Part shown: in pieces, positions 52,951-64,000 of the stretch | Numbering within the stretch: position 1 is the first letter of the stretch | Layout: every line of letters starts with the position of its first letter | Assembly (NCBI GenBank): GCA_004123355.1 | Contig: SCHM01000004.1 | Location: 496,001 to 560,000 of the forward strand | Direction of reading: 5' to 3' | Length of the DNA stretch: 64,000 bases | Source: Amphirosellinia nigrospora | Lineage: Eukaryota > Ascomycota > Sordariomycetes > Xylariales > Xylariaceae | Translations under genes and position numbers: made by a program | Notes under the pieces: generated by a model | The model's database searches: none | The model's input: only the letters and a program-made list of their open reading frames with translations | What the model was told of the DNA's origin: nothing

Positions 52951-54337
52951 ATGTCCCAAGACGAAGCTAAGTTGCGCGTCTCCCACTGGCTTGCAGCTCA
53001 ATGCTCACAATCCCTGATTGAAGAGCAAACGAATCATCGTCTCAAGCGAAAATACAAGAATTTATCAACGAACGACATTGACACCAAACAGTGTGACTAC
53101 ACGACGCTATCATCGCCGCCCTTACCGCCGACACCCGATCTATGCTACCATCGAAGCCTGCGAAAAGACAGCGTCGAGCTCAAGATATAACCGACGAAGA
53201 AGATGCAGGTAGTTCCGAGGGCGGCGATAGCGCCAACAAGCAAACCCCCCGTCCAAGGACGACCAACACCAACATCATAAAAACGACGTCCGAAACCTCT
53301 TTGGACCCGACCGACTCCGCTTCGTCACTTAACGTCTCGCGTACTTCGTCCCCGTCGAAGCAACTACAAGGCATGAGTTTGATTGAGGATGGTTTCGTTC
53401 TGGACAAGCTATCTATTTCAAGCTCAGCTATCCCCGCTGATCTAATGCAGCTTGTCGAGGAGATGGACCAGATAAGTCAGGGCTTCGGCATCCTCTCCAC
53501 TGCCGCTCAACATGAGGTCCAGAACAGCGGGCTACGCTTCGCAAGCTATGTCTTTGCGCAAAATAAGGAGGCTACAACTGAGGCTAGCCCATCTTTCATG
53601 TCGCCTGCTACGGCCAAAATGATATCGGAGAGGGCAAACCAGTGTGAGCTGCGGCTTGAAGACGAAGCCTCGTGGAATATGGAGGTACATCATCACCTAC
53701 TACGTCGAGTGTGCCGTCCTCATGGTCGCACTGGCCTGGTAGATTTTGTATCTTGTACCACTGCACGTATCGCTCCTGCGTATCGGCCACGTAATGCGCC
53801 GAGCAAGATGGTTGACTTTTGCTTGTATATCAACCCGACGCACGAGGGAAATCTCGTCCGCATTAAAGGCCGAATAGATACTCTCCGTTGCCGTCTCCCA
53901 CACAACACTATTAACCATACGGATTATGCGCCGTTGTGTGGTTTGCCTATCGGCCCATCCATCGAGACGAAACCCTCGGCTCAAGATTGGAAAATGGCCA
54001 CGCTTCAGATGGGCACGTGGCAGTCCGCCCAGCTAAGGGCCATTTCAGCATTACAGCGGAGTACAGCACCGGCGTCTCTATCGGCTTCCAGTCCGTCAGC
54101 CATTACCTACTTTCCTAGTATTATTGTCAAGGTCATGACTGGTACTTTACAGCCACAGCAATACGTGACGATGGCGTTAAGGCTTTTTTGAGTAAGATAA
54201 CCATTGGGAGTACCGAGACGCCATTAGGCGTATACAAGATATCGGCTGCTCTACAGTGTCTTGTGCGTTGGTTTCGGGACGTTTATTGGCCATTGTATAA
54301 ACTCAAAATCCTTAAGTTAGCCGGGCATCCTTCATAA
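52951..54337 (+). CDS. Fungal PD-(D/E)XK nuclease-like protein
   Basis: The start is ATG at 52,951 (MSQDEAKLRVSHWLAAQ); the stop is TAA at 54,335-54,337. Restoring one base at each of two breaks (CCC at 53,134-53,136; AA/GG at 54,129-54,132) gives 462 residues. The N-terminal 150 residues are basic and Ser/Thr-rich. The nuclease-like core has ASWNMEVHHHLL, a KMVDFCLYINP strand, NHTDYAPL and SIETKPSAQDW. Candidate catalytic residues are E245, D289 and E339-x-K341, in the D-(D/E)XK layout. After the second break the frame continues with GHDWYFTA and ends with a Trp/Tyr-rich tail. This matches an uncharacterised lineage-expanded fungal family; its substrate is unknown. It lies head-to-head with the DUF3435 relic, which suggests an accessory region. 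Confidence 0.72.
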
Positions 54338-56919
54338 TCTAGGCAAGGTTCAGGTAACTTTTATTATGCTACTAGTTTGAGGTCCTTCGGTAGTATTACG
54401 TGAAGAGGGAATCCTTCCCTGTTGATTCTAGCTGCTATATGTTTTTAACAGTTAGTAAACAGATGCAATGTCTTGCTGAAGTGATACTAAATTAAGAAGT
54501 CACCACAGGTGCTGTACAAGGGCATAAGGCATCTATGTGTATATCAACAGGTCATCCTACCTACTCTACGATTGTCAAATAGCTGAATAGTACGCTCGTA
54601 TACCTTCCATTCACTAAGTCTATCCAGGTTAATAATGATGTCAAGGATATTGTCCTCTTTCCAAGATGGATCAGACCCTTGCGTTTCTATGCCAAGCTGG
54701 TTTTGCTTCTCGTAACTAAAGGTGGGAAGCAAATCCTTGTTCACTCTAAGCACCTCCGAAAGGCGTTTAAAAAGGCGTTTAATAACGGCTTAACCGTTGT
54801 TTGAAAGGAGGTTAAAACCACCTTGAGTTCGAAAGCCACTTCGCAGTTATGTTTTGTGGGGGTAGCTATAGGAATCCGGGTCTAAAGAAAACGGCGGAGA
54901 ACTATATGAAGGATATCCGAACAATAGCCAAAGAGTCGAATATACGAGTAAAATGGGTGTTTCTACACGACGCTGACGACCATTCGTATGTCCTCTATCA
55001 AGGTCGGATAAGAAATGCATGTTAACTATACGACACAGGTCTTCAGCAGTCTCAATCGGCGCCGCGCTATACACATTACGTTTACCACCTCCAGGGGAAA
55101 TCCTCCGCCAGTCAGCAATAGGCCTACAGAAATAACGAAAGATAACTCCGAGTAGGAAGGGGATAAATATGCAGATGTTTTATTCGCTAAAGGCTATAGT
55201 TCTCTGTCGGCAGGGGTCAATAACCCTAGAACTAAGAAGTACCGAATGCGACCGGTAGGTTTCCGACTTGTCTGCGACCCTGCTTATGAAATAGCCAACG
55301 GAATAAAACTGCCAGAACCACCTTGTATCAAAATCGGGCAATTCTATCAACTTCCAAACGATATTGACGAGGGGTTGGGGACGTAAGATATCGGGTGGGA
55401 AATAGAGGGCGCTGACCTTTCACATGGCAACATCGTCTTTGAAACAAGCGGCCCAGACATCGAGTCATTATCAGGGCTAACGGCTTCCTGTAATGACAGA
55501 GAGGATAAAAGCCAGATCAAGGTTTGGGTCAGTTGCTCCAAGGTTAGCGGGGGCGAGAGGGCATATCACAGCAAACTTATTATACAAGTAAGGCGAGCAA
55601 CCACAATAACCCATCTAGTTACGATTTTACTTGTGCAACTTTACATTCCGAAATATTAAATACTTTATTATTCATCATCTGAAGGATAGGGGAGCCGTAC
55701 TTATAAACTCTAGGGCAGACTCGGAATTTACTCCTCTAGCCTAGCAATGGCCAAGTGTAAGTAGGAACTTAAGAGAAGATGAGGCAATTCAAGATTAATA
55801 ATGTACTTGTCGATGCCGCTAGTATAATTATTTAGCTACATTCTAAGAATACTTAGTGAGAAATAAAACTAAAAAAACTTACGGGATCTTTTTATTGGCA
55901 TCCTCTTTCTTACTTTTGGGGAAGGCGCTATAGGGAATTTGCTACCAATAATATCGCGGCTTCAGCTTCGGAACTGGTCGCAAGGCAAGTTAGAAAGATG
56001 GCCTAGAGCAAGAAGTAGATTGGAGGTGCAGTGCTTGAATGGTTCGCGTGGCCTGAGGCCAGTCGCCTCTGCCGTCGTAGATAGAAAGCGGAATGACATC
56101 TTGAACCAGAGCAGACGGTAATTGGCAGCTAGCTAGGAGTATGATGCACTTACCTCCTTGATTGAATTAACCAACTTCGAAAAGAAGTATACTTAATATT
56201 TTACTATTAGTAGTCTATATAGTGATAAGGACGCCGAATATTAATTACTTAATGTTGTCCCGTGGTTTTGGAGTGCTGTGGTTGTCGAGGATGGGAAGTT
56301 GTTGTGGTTGCGGAATGACTTGTAGACAACTCCGAGAGAAACATGAATTAGTAACTATTGAAGTAAAGTACAACAACAAGAAATGTTGCTAACAGTTTCA
56401 AACTGATCTAGTCAATATTTTATTCGATTAGACATGGTATTGGTGATGGCTAAACAGTAACTAGGTGATCTGGATCTGGATCTACCTCTAACACTAATTA
56501 TATAGTTGCTCATAACTATTACATTGAGATCCTCTGACAGAGGATACCTCCTCAACTTGTTATCAAACCTAGCAACAGTTGAATGGAAAATCGAACTTCT
56601 ATGAGTGGATCGCCGCTTTCTAAGTTGTTGTAAAAGCAGATGATCGTTGGGCTACTAAAGCGGCACTTGAGATATTAACTCTAAGTTGTTGGACGTTCCG
56701 TTCTGACTCAACTCATAGCCAAGATTATTTGGCGGGGTTAGTAGCGGGGTTGAGGTGGAACCTAGCACCCAATCCTGCCACTGCTGTAGGTTTGCTAGGA
56801 TAGTAAAGCCTATGTATTGATATAGTTCACCCTAGTACATCCCTCGTTCAAGGAATTCTGAGACGAACAACGAAATTTTGTTATTCTCTTCTCTGAGTGG
56901 TGTCTATACTGTTTCCAAG
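54338..56919. other. 2.6-kb interval with scattered gene fragments
   Basis: No complete gene is supported. The minus strand at about 55,134-54,847 has a protein-like frame (RRISPGGGKRNVYSAAP, then SDLDRGHTNGRQRR), and 54,753-54,544 has another (DILDII-like, LSEWKVYER). The plus strand at 55,156-55,659 is open except for one TAA at 55,384 and includes YRMRPVGFRLVCD. None gives a family I can name with confidence. Together they suggest degraded accessory genes rather than functional ones. Confidence 0.4.
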
Positions 56920-57708
56920 ATGCCACCTGTGGTGATTCTCATTCGCCATGCACAGGCTGCCCACAGTGAATATACCATACCCAACCGTCCTCAGCATAAT
57001 AGATACTGACGATCCTAGATATTGACAATAAGTGACCCTGCGCCCCATGTATAAATACATGAGAGCTAACGGCGTGAGCACATGACTGGTCAATATTCGA
57101 TCCTAAGTTGACAGAGAAAGGCATAAATCAATGCAAAACCCTGGCAGATCAGCTTGAGGCAAACTTTCCTTACGGTACCGACGGTTGCCGTATCGTGGTC
57201 AGTCCATTATCACGGACGTTGCAGACAGTCCAGCATTCACTCGGATGGCTGTTAGAACGCGGTGTACCGGTTGTGGCGCGCGCGGAATGGCAGGTAGGAT
57301 ACCCCTAATTGAGATTATAGCATATTACGTACTCATCAGAAGCAAATAAAGGAAGACACAGCCAACCCCTGTGATATTGGCACCGGGAGACCTGAGCTGG
57401 AGAAAAACTGGCCAGATTACGACTTCTCACAGCTGGATCCGGTCTACCCCGAGAAAACAGGCCTGTATGGGCCGGAGGAGGAGACGATTCGGAAGAGAGC
57501 AGCAGTTGCAAGAAAATGGCTTTCTGAGCAGACAGACAAGTGTATCGTTGTCGTCACCCACTCGGGCTTTCTCCATAGGGTCGTGAAAGGACCGAGATAT
57601 AGGAATGTGGAATACCGGACATACAAGATAGAAGGGGATGGTTCGGGTGAAGTTGAATTGGTCGAGTTGACGGAACAGAGCAAGGATATACCAGGAAGGG
57701 AAGAATAA
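56920..57708 (+). CDS. Histidine phosphatase (phosphoglycerate mutase-like) protein
   Basis: Three exons: 56,920-56,965, 57,079-57,293 and 57,340-57,708, coding for 209 residues. Intron 1 (113 nt, GTGAAT...GCTAAC...GAG) splits a codon; intron 2 (46 nt, GTAGGA...CAG) is in phase 0. The N-terminus MPPVVILIRHAQAAH has the phospho-accepting His in RHAQ. Downstream are DPKLTEKG, VVSPLSRTLQT (second Arg of the phosphate pocket), EWQ, a PCDIGTGRPEL stretch and VVVTHSGFLHRV with the second His. This is the branch 1 histidine phosphatase superfamily, soluble and cytosolic by appearance (no signal or membrane segment). The substrate cannot be told; these small fungal members are usually annotated as phosphoglycerate mutase family phosphatases. 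No frame break is seen. Confidence 0.83.
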
Positions 57709-59148
57709 GTTGTCTGTTGGTGACGGGTTTCCAATATCCCTCAAAATACTTGATGACTACGAAAGAGAGCGGTGAGAATCCGCCGGCCGGCGAAATAAAC
57801 CAACTGCCTAATTCTTTGTCCTACGGGTTTGCTGTACACCACCTCCTAAAGGAACGGTACGCATCATCACTACATGTACCTGTCAACTGGAATTTTTTAT
57901 GTGGCCGAGATTTACCATGGGAAACCAGCTTGTTGGCAAAAACTGACTTCCCTCAAACGAACGGCTATCTTGGTCTGGCACTAGATTCAAATCGAGAGAC
58001 TGTAGAGAAGTTGGTCTTTCGAAGCAATCGAGAAAGATTGTGAATTGGACGTGCTGTTGAATGTAAAGAAAGAAAGAAGCCAAAAATAAAAAATTGGCGC
58101 ATGTGACTCCAAGAAAATAAAGAGGCGTTGGTTGGCGACCCTTATCGACAAGGACCACGCTAGCCGGATTTTCGCCCGACTATGCTACTAGCAGTATGGT
58201 GTGGTACACAACAGCTCAATGTCGGACAGGACATGTCTTTCAGCTGACCAGATGTGCTGCCACGACGTCATACTCGAACAGCTGAATGACACAATAGAAG
58301 CAAGCACCCGCTCTACCCAAGCAATGAGCGAGTGTTGTCAGCGAGTTCGTTCCTCGTCCTACTTATTAGTGTAAGTCCGTAAGACCATTAGGAGGCGACC
58401 CATCAGGGTCCTCGTCGCCTGATCAGAGGCGTTCACTCGGCTGACCCACCAACCATCACCGTCCCCCATCAGACGGTTCCATTTTAGTCGAACTTAATCA
58501 TCGGGAACAGACGCCATGTGCTGAGGATCTGTTACATCTTTAGATCTCTCCTTGTTTAAGTTCACTACACGTGCGAAATGCAGGCTCATGATTCGCTACA
58601 CATCACACGCCGGTGGGTGCCACCTGTTCGGCTCAGGACTTTGTAGTGGTCTGGCGACTGGCTTAGAAGAAGAGGGAAAATGATAAAAAGAGTATCGAGT
58701 CGCCGGCGCCCACCTGGCTGACTTGCTGGCTATCATTTCTTTCGTCTCGGTCTACACGGCAACATAGTGGACTTAGATCCAAACCATCTCTTGCCTCGTT
58801 TTCTTTTCTTCGGCGCTTTTGATAGGCTGTTTCAGCCCCAGATCGGCGCCCTGACGCAAGGCGATCCTCTACATAACCACGCTATCCCGATTCTGCCCCG
58901 ATCAGACCCTGCCAAGTTGCACTTTATGACCTGGATGTTTAATGACCTGATGACGGAATCGCAGCCGGGCTACGGGTGCTAAAAAAAATAGGGAAAAAGA
59001 GAAAAAAGTACCAAATAGTTCTGCGCGTTAGTCGGGAACTCTTATGCTATCTAGAACTGCTCTTCCTTCCGCTGCGACTTGTATGCGCAAAACCCTCACT
59101 ACCTAAACACGCTGTATTCAGCTTAAAGAGCGCCCTTCGTCGTGCAGC
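57709..59148. other. Intergenic, PPN1 upstream region
   Basis: Short frames (57,717-58,043, 108 codons; 58,767-58,982, 71 codons) show no domain. The right part is the 5' flank of the endopolyphosphatase gene. No promoter motif could be singled out. Confidence 0.5.
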
Positions 59149-61291
59149 ATGGCACCGCTAAAGGCCCTCCAATGGGCAACATTGATGGTCCCCAACCTGC
59201 TGGCGCAGCTCCCTCTTAGTGCAGCAGCAACCGAAACCCAGGCTGTTCTGCAGCCCCCAAATGATCCTGGTAGCGAACAATCCCTTGCTACCTCACAGCG
59301 TCGCCTTCGCGGCAGATTCCTCCATATCACAGGTATGCCCGCTACACCACCATTTTCATAGTCAAGCCATAGCGTGCGCATCTTAATTGTTAAGGACAAT
59401 GTAGATCTACACCCCGACGAGCACTACAAACCCCACACATCGACCCAAGAGAACATCGCATGCCATCGCGGTCATGGACTTGCTGGTGTATACGGCGCCG
59501 AGACGTCGGACTGCGACTCGCCCTTATCACTAGTGAATGCGACTTTGGCTTGGGTTAGAGAACACCTAAGGGACGAGATTGACTTTGTTGTCTGGACTGG
59601 TGACTCTGCCCGCCATGATAGCGACGAGGAGATACCCCGCCATAATAAGGATATTTTATCTATGAACCGTCGCATTGCCGATGCCTTCGTGGACACCTTC
59701 TCAGACGACAAGGGCTTGGTTGTTCCCGTAGTGCCAACTTTCGGTAATAACGATATTTACCCTCACAATATTCTGATGCCTGGACCCAACGACATTCTTA
59801 GGACATATAGCAATATTTGGAAGCCATTCATACCCGAAGCTCAGCGGCACTCATTCGAATTCGGTGGCTGGTTTTACGTTGAGGTCATACCTCGAAAACT
59901 TGCCGTATTTAGCCTCAACACCATGTACTTTTTCGACCGTAACGCTGGCTTCGACGATTGTGTACATCCTTCCGAGCCCGGGTACAAGCATTTAGAATGG
60001 CTGCTGGTTCAGCTCGAGTCTTTGCGTAGCCGTGGCATGAAGGCCATCCTCATGGGACATGTCCCTCCTGCTAGGACATCGGGCAAGCAACTATGGGACG
60101 AAACATGCTGGCAAAAATACACCTTATGGTTGCACCAGTACCGCGACGTTGTCGTCAGTTCTCTGTACGGTCATATGAATATCGACCACTTCTTATTACA
60201 AGACGCAAAAGATATCGATATGGCTTTGATTCGGGCCCCGGCTAAAGGCAAAGCTTCAACCCGCGACAGCATGGACGAAGAACTCTCGATTCAGTCCGGC
60301 GCCGGCTACTTGAAAGAGCTCCGTGATGATTGGGCTAATCTGCCGGATCCTGTTGCTCTAGAGCGAGGTGTTGACGGGACGAAGAGGCGAGGTAGGGGTA
60401 AGAAAGGCAAAGATAAGCTTGGCAGCAAATGGGCAGAACGATTTCAGCTTTCTCTCATATCCCCAAGTATCGTGCCCAATTATTTCCCAAGTCTCAGGGT
60501 ATTTGAATATAATATCACTGGGCTCGAAGATAACCCTACTTGGGTAGATACTGCAAGAGTAGTACCGGTCAATGAGGACGTCTCCGACCAAGACGAGATG
60601 CCTGATGTTGGCGAGCTCAGAAGACGCCAGATGCCCGATTTCGAGGTTGAAAAGAAGAAAAAGAAGGACAAAGGCAAGAAAGGCCCGAAACCACCGAAAG
60701 ACCCGAATCTACGCCTTCCCGACCCTCCCGCAAAGGGCACCCCGCCCGGTCCGGCGTACTATCCCAGACCCTGACACTGCTTGGTTTCACGCAGTATTAC
60801 GCGAACCTCACATACATCAACAATGACGTCGCTGGCGACGAGGATGTGTCGTCCTGGGGTTGGAACCCGGGAAACACAAGGGAAAGACTCCTAAGCATGA
60901 CAAGCCACAACCCAGAAAGTTCGGCTTCGAGGTCGAGTATAGCACGTTTGACGACAAGATCTACAGACTCGACGATCTTACGGTGAAGAGCTTTGTGCGC
61001 CTCGCTCACCGCATAGGACAGGCGTCTAAGAAAACTAAGTCGTATGCGGAAGACGAGCTGGACGATCTGGTCACAGACTATGAAGTCGACGAATACGACG
61101 TAGACGAAGACGAATACGACGACGATGAGGAGGAAGATTATGTGGATAGCGAGTTCGACGTAGAAGAGTCTGCTAAAAGCGACAAGAAGAAACACAAGGG
61201 CAAGAAGAAAAAGGCCCGCAAGACGTGGCTGCATTTCCTGAAGCATGCTTTCGTCAGCACCAAGAGCACAGATGAGCTCAAGGACTTGTAA
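59149..61291 (+). CDS. PPN1: Endopolyphosphatase Ppn1 (vacuolar metallophosphatase)
   Basis: Exon 1 is 59,149-59,332; exon 2 starts at 59,405 after a 72-nt intron that splits the Asp codon of ITDLHPDEHYK. The N-terminal hydrophobic stretch (about 8-28) fits a signal anchor. Calcineurin-like metal-site motifs occur in order: D62-x-H, GDSARH (127-132), GNND (175-178), GHVPP (279-283) and GHMNIDH (317-323). A basic linker with KKKKKDKGKKG follows, then an Asp/Glu-rich stretch and the conserved end WLHFLKHAFVSTK. The length is 690 residues if one base is restored at CCC (60,763-60,765) and one at AAA (60,872-60,874). The conserved text continues across both breaks, so these are probably sequencing errors. 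The enzyme cuts inorganic polyphosphate internally in the vacuole. It converges on OFD1. Confidence 0.9.
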
Positions 61292-61853
61292 TAGCCGAAC
61301 TAAAACAGGATCGGCATTGGTTGTTGCTTTCCCTGCGATTGATATTTCGGCATCTGATATTGGGAATTGTATCTTATAAGCAAGCTGGGCGTTTCGGCAG
61401 GTGTTTAGCATTCACGCATTATGTACGGCGTAGGACATTGTCTGCATCTACATTGTTTGATTATGGTTATGGTTGGTCAAGAAAGGAATGGGAAGAAGGA
61501 AAGCGAAAGAAGGCTGGTCTGTCGGGGTATTATACACCCTATACACTTAAACTACGGTTGCCTTGTGCGTAGATATTAGAAATGGATACCAAGAAGTGCT
61601 TCCTAAAGTTGGTTGAGGCGAGTGGAAATTCTACACCATTACATAGCAACGACATGGACATATCCAGTCGAGGATTAGACTAGATCAGGATCCCTTAAGC
61701 GTACATCTAAATAGGGTAAAAAAAACATTGAAGATATTCATTCACTCAATCATTACTATCTAGACATGGTATCAAGACACTACCTAACCTCAAAAATCTA
61801 ACTTTTCCTTTTTCCCTTTCCCATTCCCTTTCCTTTGCCATTCCTTGCTTTCA
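61292..61853. other. Intergenic region between convergent PPN1 and OFD1
   Basis: These 562 bases hold the two 3' ends. A CCTTTTTCCCTTTCCC-type pyrimidine stretch lies near 61,805. No gene or clear polyadenylation motif pair is identified. Confidence 0.5.
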
Positions 61854-63943
61854 TCACCTCAGTCGATTAATCTTAGTCAGAGTCACTATCCTCAGAAGGC
61901 GAGAACCCTTCCACTCCTCCTCGGTATCATCAGCGAGGGGGTCGATATATTCCTCCTCCTCGTCGACGTCCTCCTCGACCTCGAAGGAACCGCAGACGTC
62001 CCATCTATCGCCCTTGGCGCGGCGGCTGACGTATTTCACGAAGCGCAGCACACCTTTATCGTGCAGCACGAGGCTCATGCGGTTCCACGCCGCGGCCTGG
62101 AAGAACAGTATATTGTCGCCCCCTCCTCGTCGTTGCTGGATTTGTAAATGGCCGCGTCTTCGTTGTCGTCGCCCTCATCTGTCGCCATGTAGACCTCGTG
62201 GCCACCTACCTCCCCTGTTCCTTCTTCTTCCCCCTCCTCCTCGTCCTTGTGTTTGCGTTTCCTCTTAGTACTGTCTTTCTTCCCCTTCGTCTTCGAAGCT
62301 GTCGCTTCGCTGTCTTCCGCCTCGTCATCCCCTTCTTCCGCGCCTCCCCACCCTTTGTGGGGGTGATGCCGAGGTTCAACTCCAGCCGCGGCTTGCCCTC
62401 GTGGCCCGTGGCCAGCGTGTAATCTTTCCCGCGCCGGAACCGCCGCGCCAGGATGTCGTGGCTCTCGATCGTGCAACCCGTCGCGATCTGCAGCCACCGG
62501 CGGAACTGGCGGCTGGGGAGGAACTCGTCGAGGAGCTCGCGGATCGGAGAGTCGGCTTCGTCGGCTTTGCTCGGCTTTCCTTTCTCTTTGCCGCGATTCT
62601 TCTTCCGCTTCTCCGGAGACGGGGGTAGGTAGAGGTATCTGTGTTTGTGCGGTGGCTTCGCTACGCGCCAGGATGTCTCTTTCTCGAGCTTTGCGGTATC
62701 GTCAGGTAACTCCTCGCTCGCCTCTTCCTGCGCCTTCACATAGGCGCGCAGCCGCGTCGCGAACTTCTTCCCTAGTAGATTCGGGAGTGTGATGCTTGAG
62801 TTCACGTCGAAGTACTCCGAGATCTGCTCGAGGGTGTCGGGCGTCAGGTACGTGGGGGCCATGAAGCGGAGGAGGAACTCAAGGTCGGCTTCGTCGAAGT
62901 CGGCCTCACCCTCCTTGACGGGGACGGGCTGCGGCCGGGGCGCGTCGTACTGGTCCGGGTTGCCCTGCAGCTGCATGAGGCCGCTGTTCTTGGTATTCTG
63001 CTCCTCGGCGCCCGCGACGTAGCCGTCCTCGCCGACCTGCGGGATGTGGAACCACCCTGAGATGGCCATGCGCACGCGCCCGCCCTCGCGCACCAGTTGC
63101 GCCTTGGAGTCGGCGTGGTACACCTCCTCGACGTCGTGGAAGCTCCTCCCCGGCTGCACGGCGAAGAAGCTCAGCTGGTTCCACGCCGGCGGGATCACCT
63201 TGCTGACGTCCGGGATAGGGGTATGCGCGACCTGCCCGTCCTTGCCCTCGATCGTCTTCACGGGGAAGAGCCGGAGGGCGCGCCCCATTCCGACTTCCAG
63301 GGGATGTCCGGGTCGGTGAGGTAGAGGATGTAGCTGACCTTCCGGCTGCCGATGACATCGTCGTGGCACAGCAGGTAGCAGCCGGGGGTGTAGACGTTGA
63401 TGGCCATGTCGGTCTTGCGACCGCTGAGGGGGCCGCAGCCGGTGACGTGGGCTATGTAGTCGCGGAAAGGTTGGGAGTACATGGCGTCGCGCAAGGCCAG
63501 GAGTGAGGGTAGCTTGGCGAGGGCATCGTCGCCTAGCCCGTCGAGGTTGGCGAGGTCGCCCGACTGGTGGATCTTGTAGATGTCGGTCTCCTTGGGCGTA
63601 AACATGACATTCTCCTTGATCTCGTTGCGCACAGAACGTAATAGCTTATCGTCGATCAGCTCGTGGATGACGGCATGCTTGTACGGCGCCGACTCGGCAT
63701 ACTCCTGCGTATACTGGTTAAGAACCTTCTTGTCGAAGAGTCCTTTCCTGAAGCGTTTTTGGGCATCATCTTTGCTCGGAGCTATAAATTGGTGTTAGCC
63801 TTTGGCTCATCTTCTATCGCCGCTATCCTATTCCATTCCTTCTGGACCTCCCAGCGCCACTGACTAAACGACTTACAGCTCTTGGTCTTCTTCTTGGGGT
63901 GTGCCTTGTCCACGACCTGTGGCTCCTCTGCTTTGCGCTTCAT
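61854..63943 (-). CDS. OFD1: Prolyl 3,4-dihydroxylase, Ofd1/Tpa1 (OGFOD1) family
   Basis: Exon 1 is 63,943-63,877 (MKRKAEEPQ); a 95-nt GTAAGT...TATAG intron precedes exon 2 (63,781-61,854). The length is 665 residues with three bases restored. The 2-oxoglutarate/Fe(II) dioxygenase domain is clear: [19 protein letters not shown] (metal ligands H162, D164), [19 protein letters not shown] (third ligand about H238) and [12 protein letters not shown] (2-oxoglutarate Arg near 258). A second, degenerate double-stranded beta-helix domain follows, with Lys/Glu-rich insertions, and [21 protein letters not shown] near the end. Family members hydroxylate ribosomal protein uS12 and, in fission yeast, regulate sterol-responsive transcription under low oxygen. 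Frame breaks lie near CCCC (63,283-63,286), GGGGG (62,359-62,363) and 62,110-62,120, each one base short, again probably errors. Confidence 0.9.
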
Positions 63944-64000
63944 TCTGGGTGGCTGACGTGGGTTGCCCTGAGCTTAAGCAATTGGATCAAAAGCAAGACA

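Noticed and set aside
55156-55659. Plus-strand frame with one TAA, containing YRMRPVGFRLVCD (slightly like the end of formylglycine-generating enzymes)
   Set aside because: Too little similarity to name a family, no start, and an open opposite strand; mentioned only in the interval description.
62906-63358. Arginine/alanine-rich minus-strand frame inside OFD1
   Set aside because: Shadow frame created by the GC-rich coding sequence; the neighbouring frame carries the dioxygenase motifs.
1-64000. CRISPR arrays, rRNA or tRNA genes, bacterial operons
   Set aside because: No direct-repeat/spacer pattern, no tRNA or rRNA sequence recognised by eye, and all genes are fungal in structure.

Overview
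The window looks like nuclear DNA from a filamentous ascomycete (Pezizomycotina). The genes are eukaryotic and fungal in type: short GT-AG introns, a Kip2-type kinesin, a vacuolar endopolyphosphatase, an Ofd1/Tpa1 prolyl hydroxylase, an STK19 homologue, and the fungal DUF3435 and PD-(D/E)XK families. The left 30.8 kb carries the signature of repeat-induced point mutation (RIP). I cannot place the class or species from sequence alone.

Positions 1 to about 30,785 form an extremely AT-rich block made of RIP-mutated retrotransposons. CpA/TpG is strongly depleted, TpA dominates, and every reading frame is full of stops. Despite this, two Ty3/Gypsy pol relics can still be read (about 5,345-6,445 and 27,800-29,930). 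Three repeat families can be matched by eye: LTR-A (about 895-980, 6,840-7,057, 23,875-24,087), LTR-B (11,697-11,910 and 19,497-19,705, bounding an 8-kb element), and a 293-296 bp repeat with AGTTACG-type inverted ends (1,971; 21,152 inverted; 25,667). The copies of that last repeat are damaged by RIP to very different degrees.

The change to normal base composition near 30,785 is abrupt. A degenerate ankyrin-repeat pseudogene lies at the edge. Further right are a GT23/fucosyltransferase-like membrane protein gene (34,191-35,987, minus), a gene-poor 5 kb, a Kip2-like kinesin (40,966-43,871, minus), a 6-kb stretch without a convincing gene, STK19 (49,992-51,251, minus), a broken DUF3435 tyrosine-recombinase-like gene (51,428-52,519, minus) head-to-head with a PD-(D/E)XK nuclease-like gene (52,951-54,337, plus), a histidine-phosphatase (phosphoglycerate mutase family) gene with three exons (56,920-57,708, plus), PPN1 endopolyphosphatase (59,149-61,291, plus), and a convergent OFD1/TPA1 dioxygenase (61,854-63,943, minus).

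The most striking pattern is that five conserved genes (GT23-like, kinesin, PD-(D/E)XK, PPN1, OFD1) contain 15 reading-frame breaks in total. Every one is in the direction of one missing base, and nearly all lie at short homopolymers, with no nonsense substitutions. This points to homopolymer under-calling in a long-read assembly rather than gene death. The DUF3435 and ankyrin loci instead show mixed shift directions plus internal stops and look like true pseudogenes. The neighbouring housekeeping genes do not form an obvious pathway. The DUF3435/PD-(D/E)XK pair is the most mobile-element-like part of the GC-balanced half.
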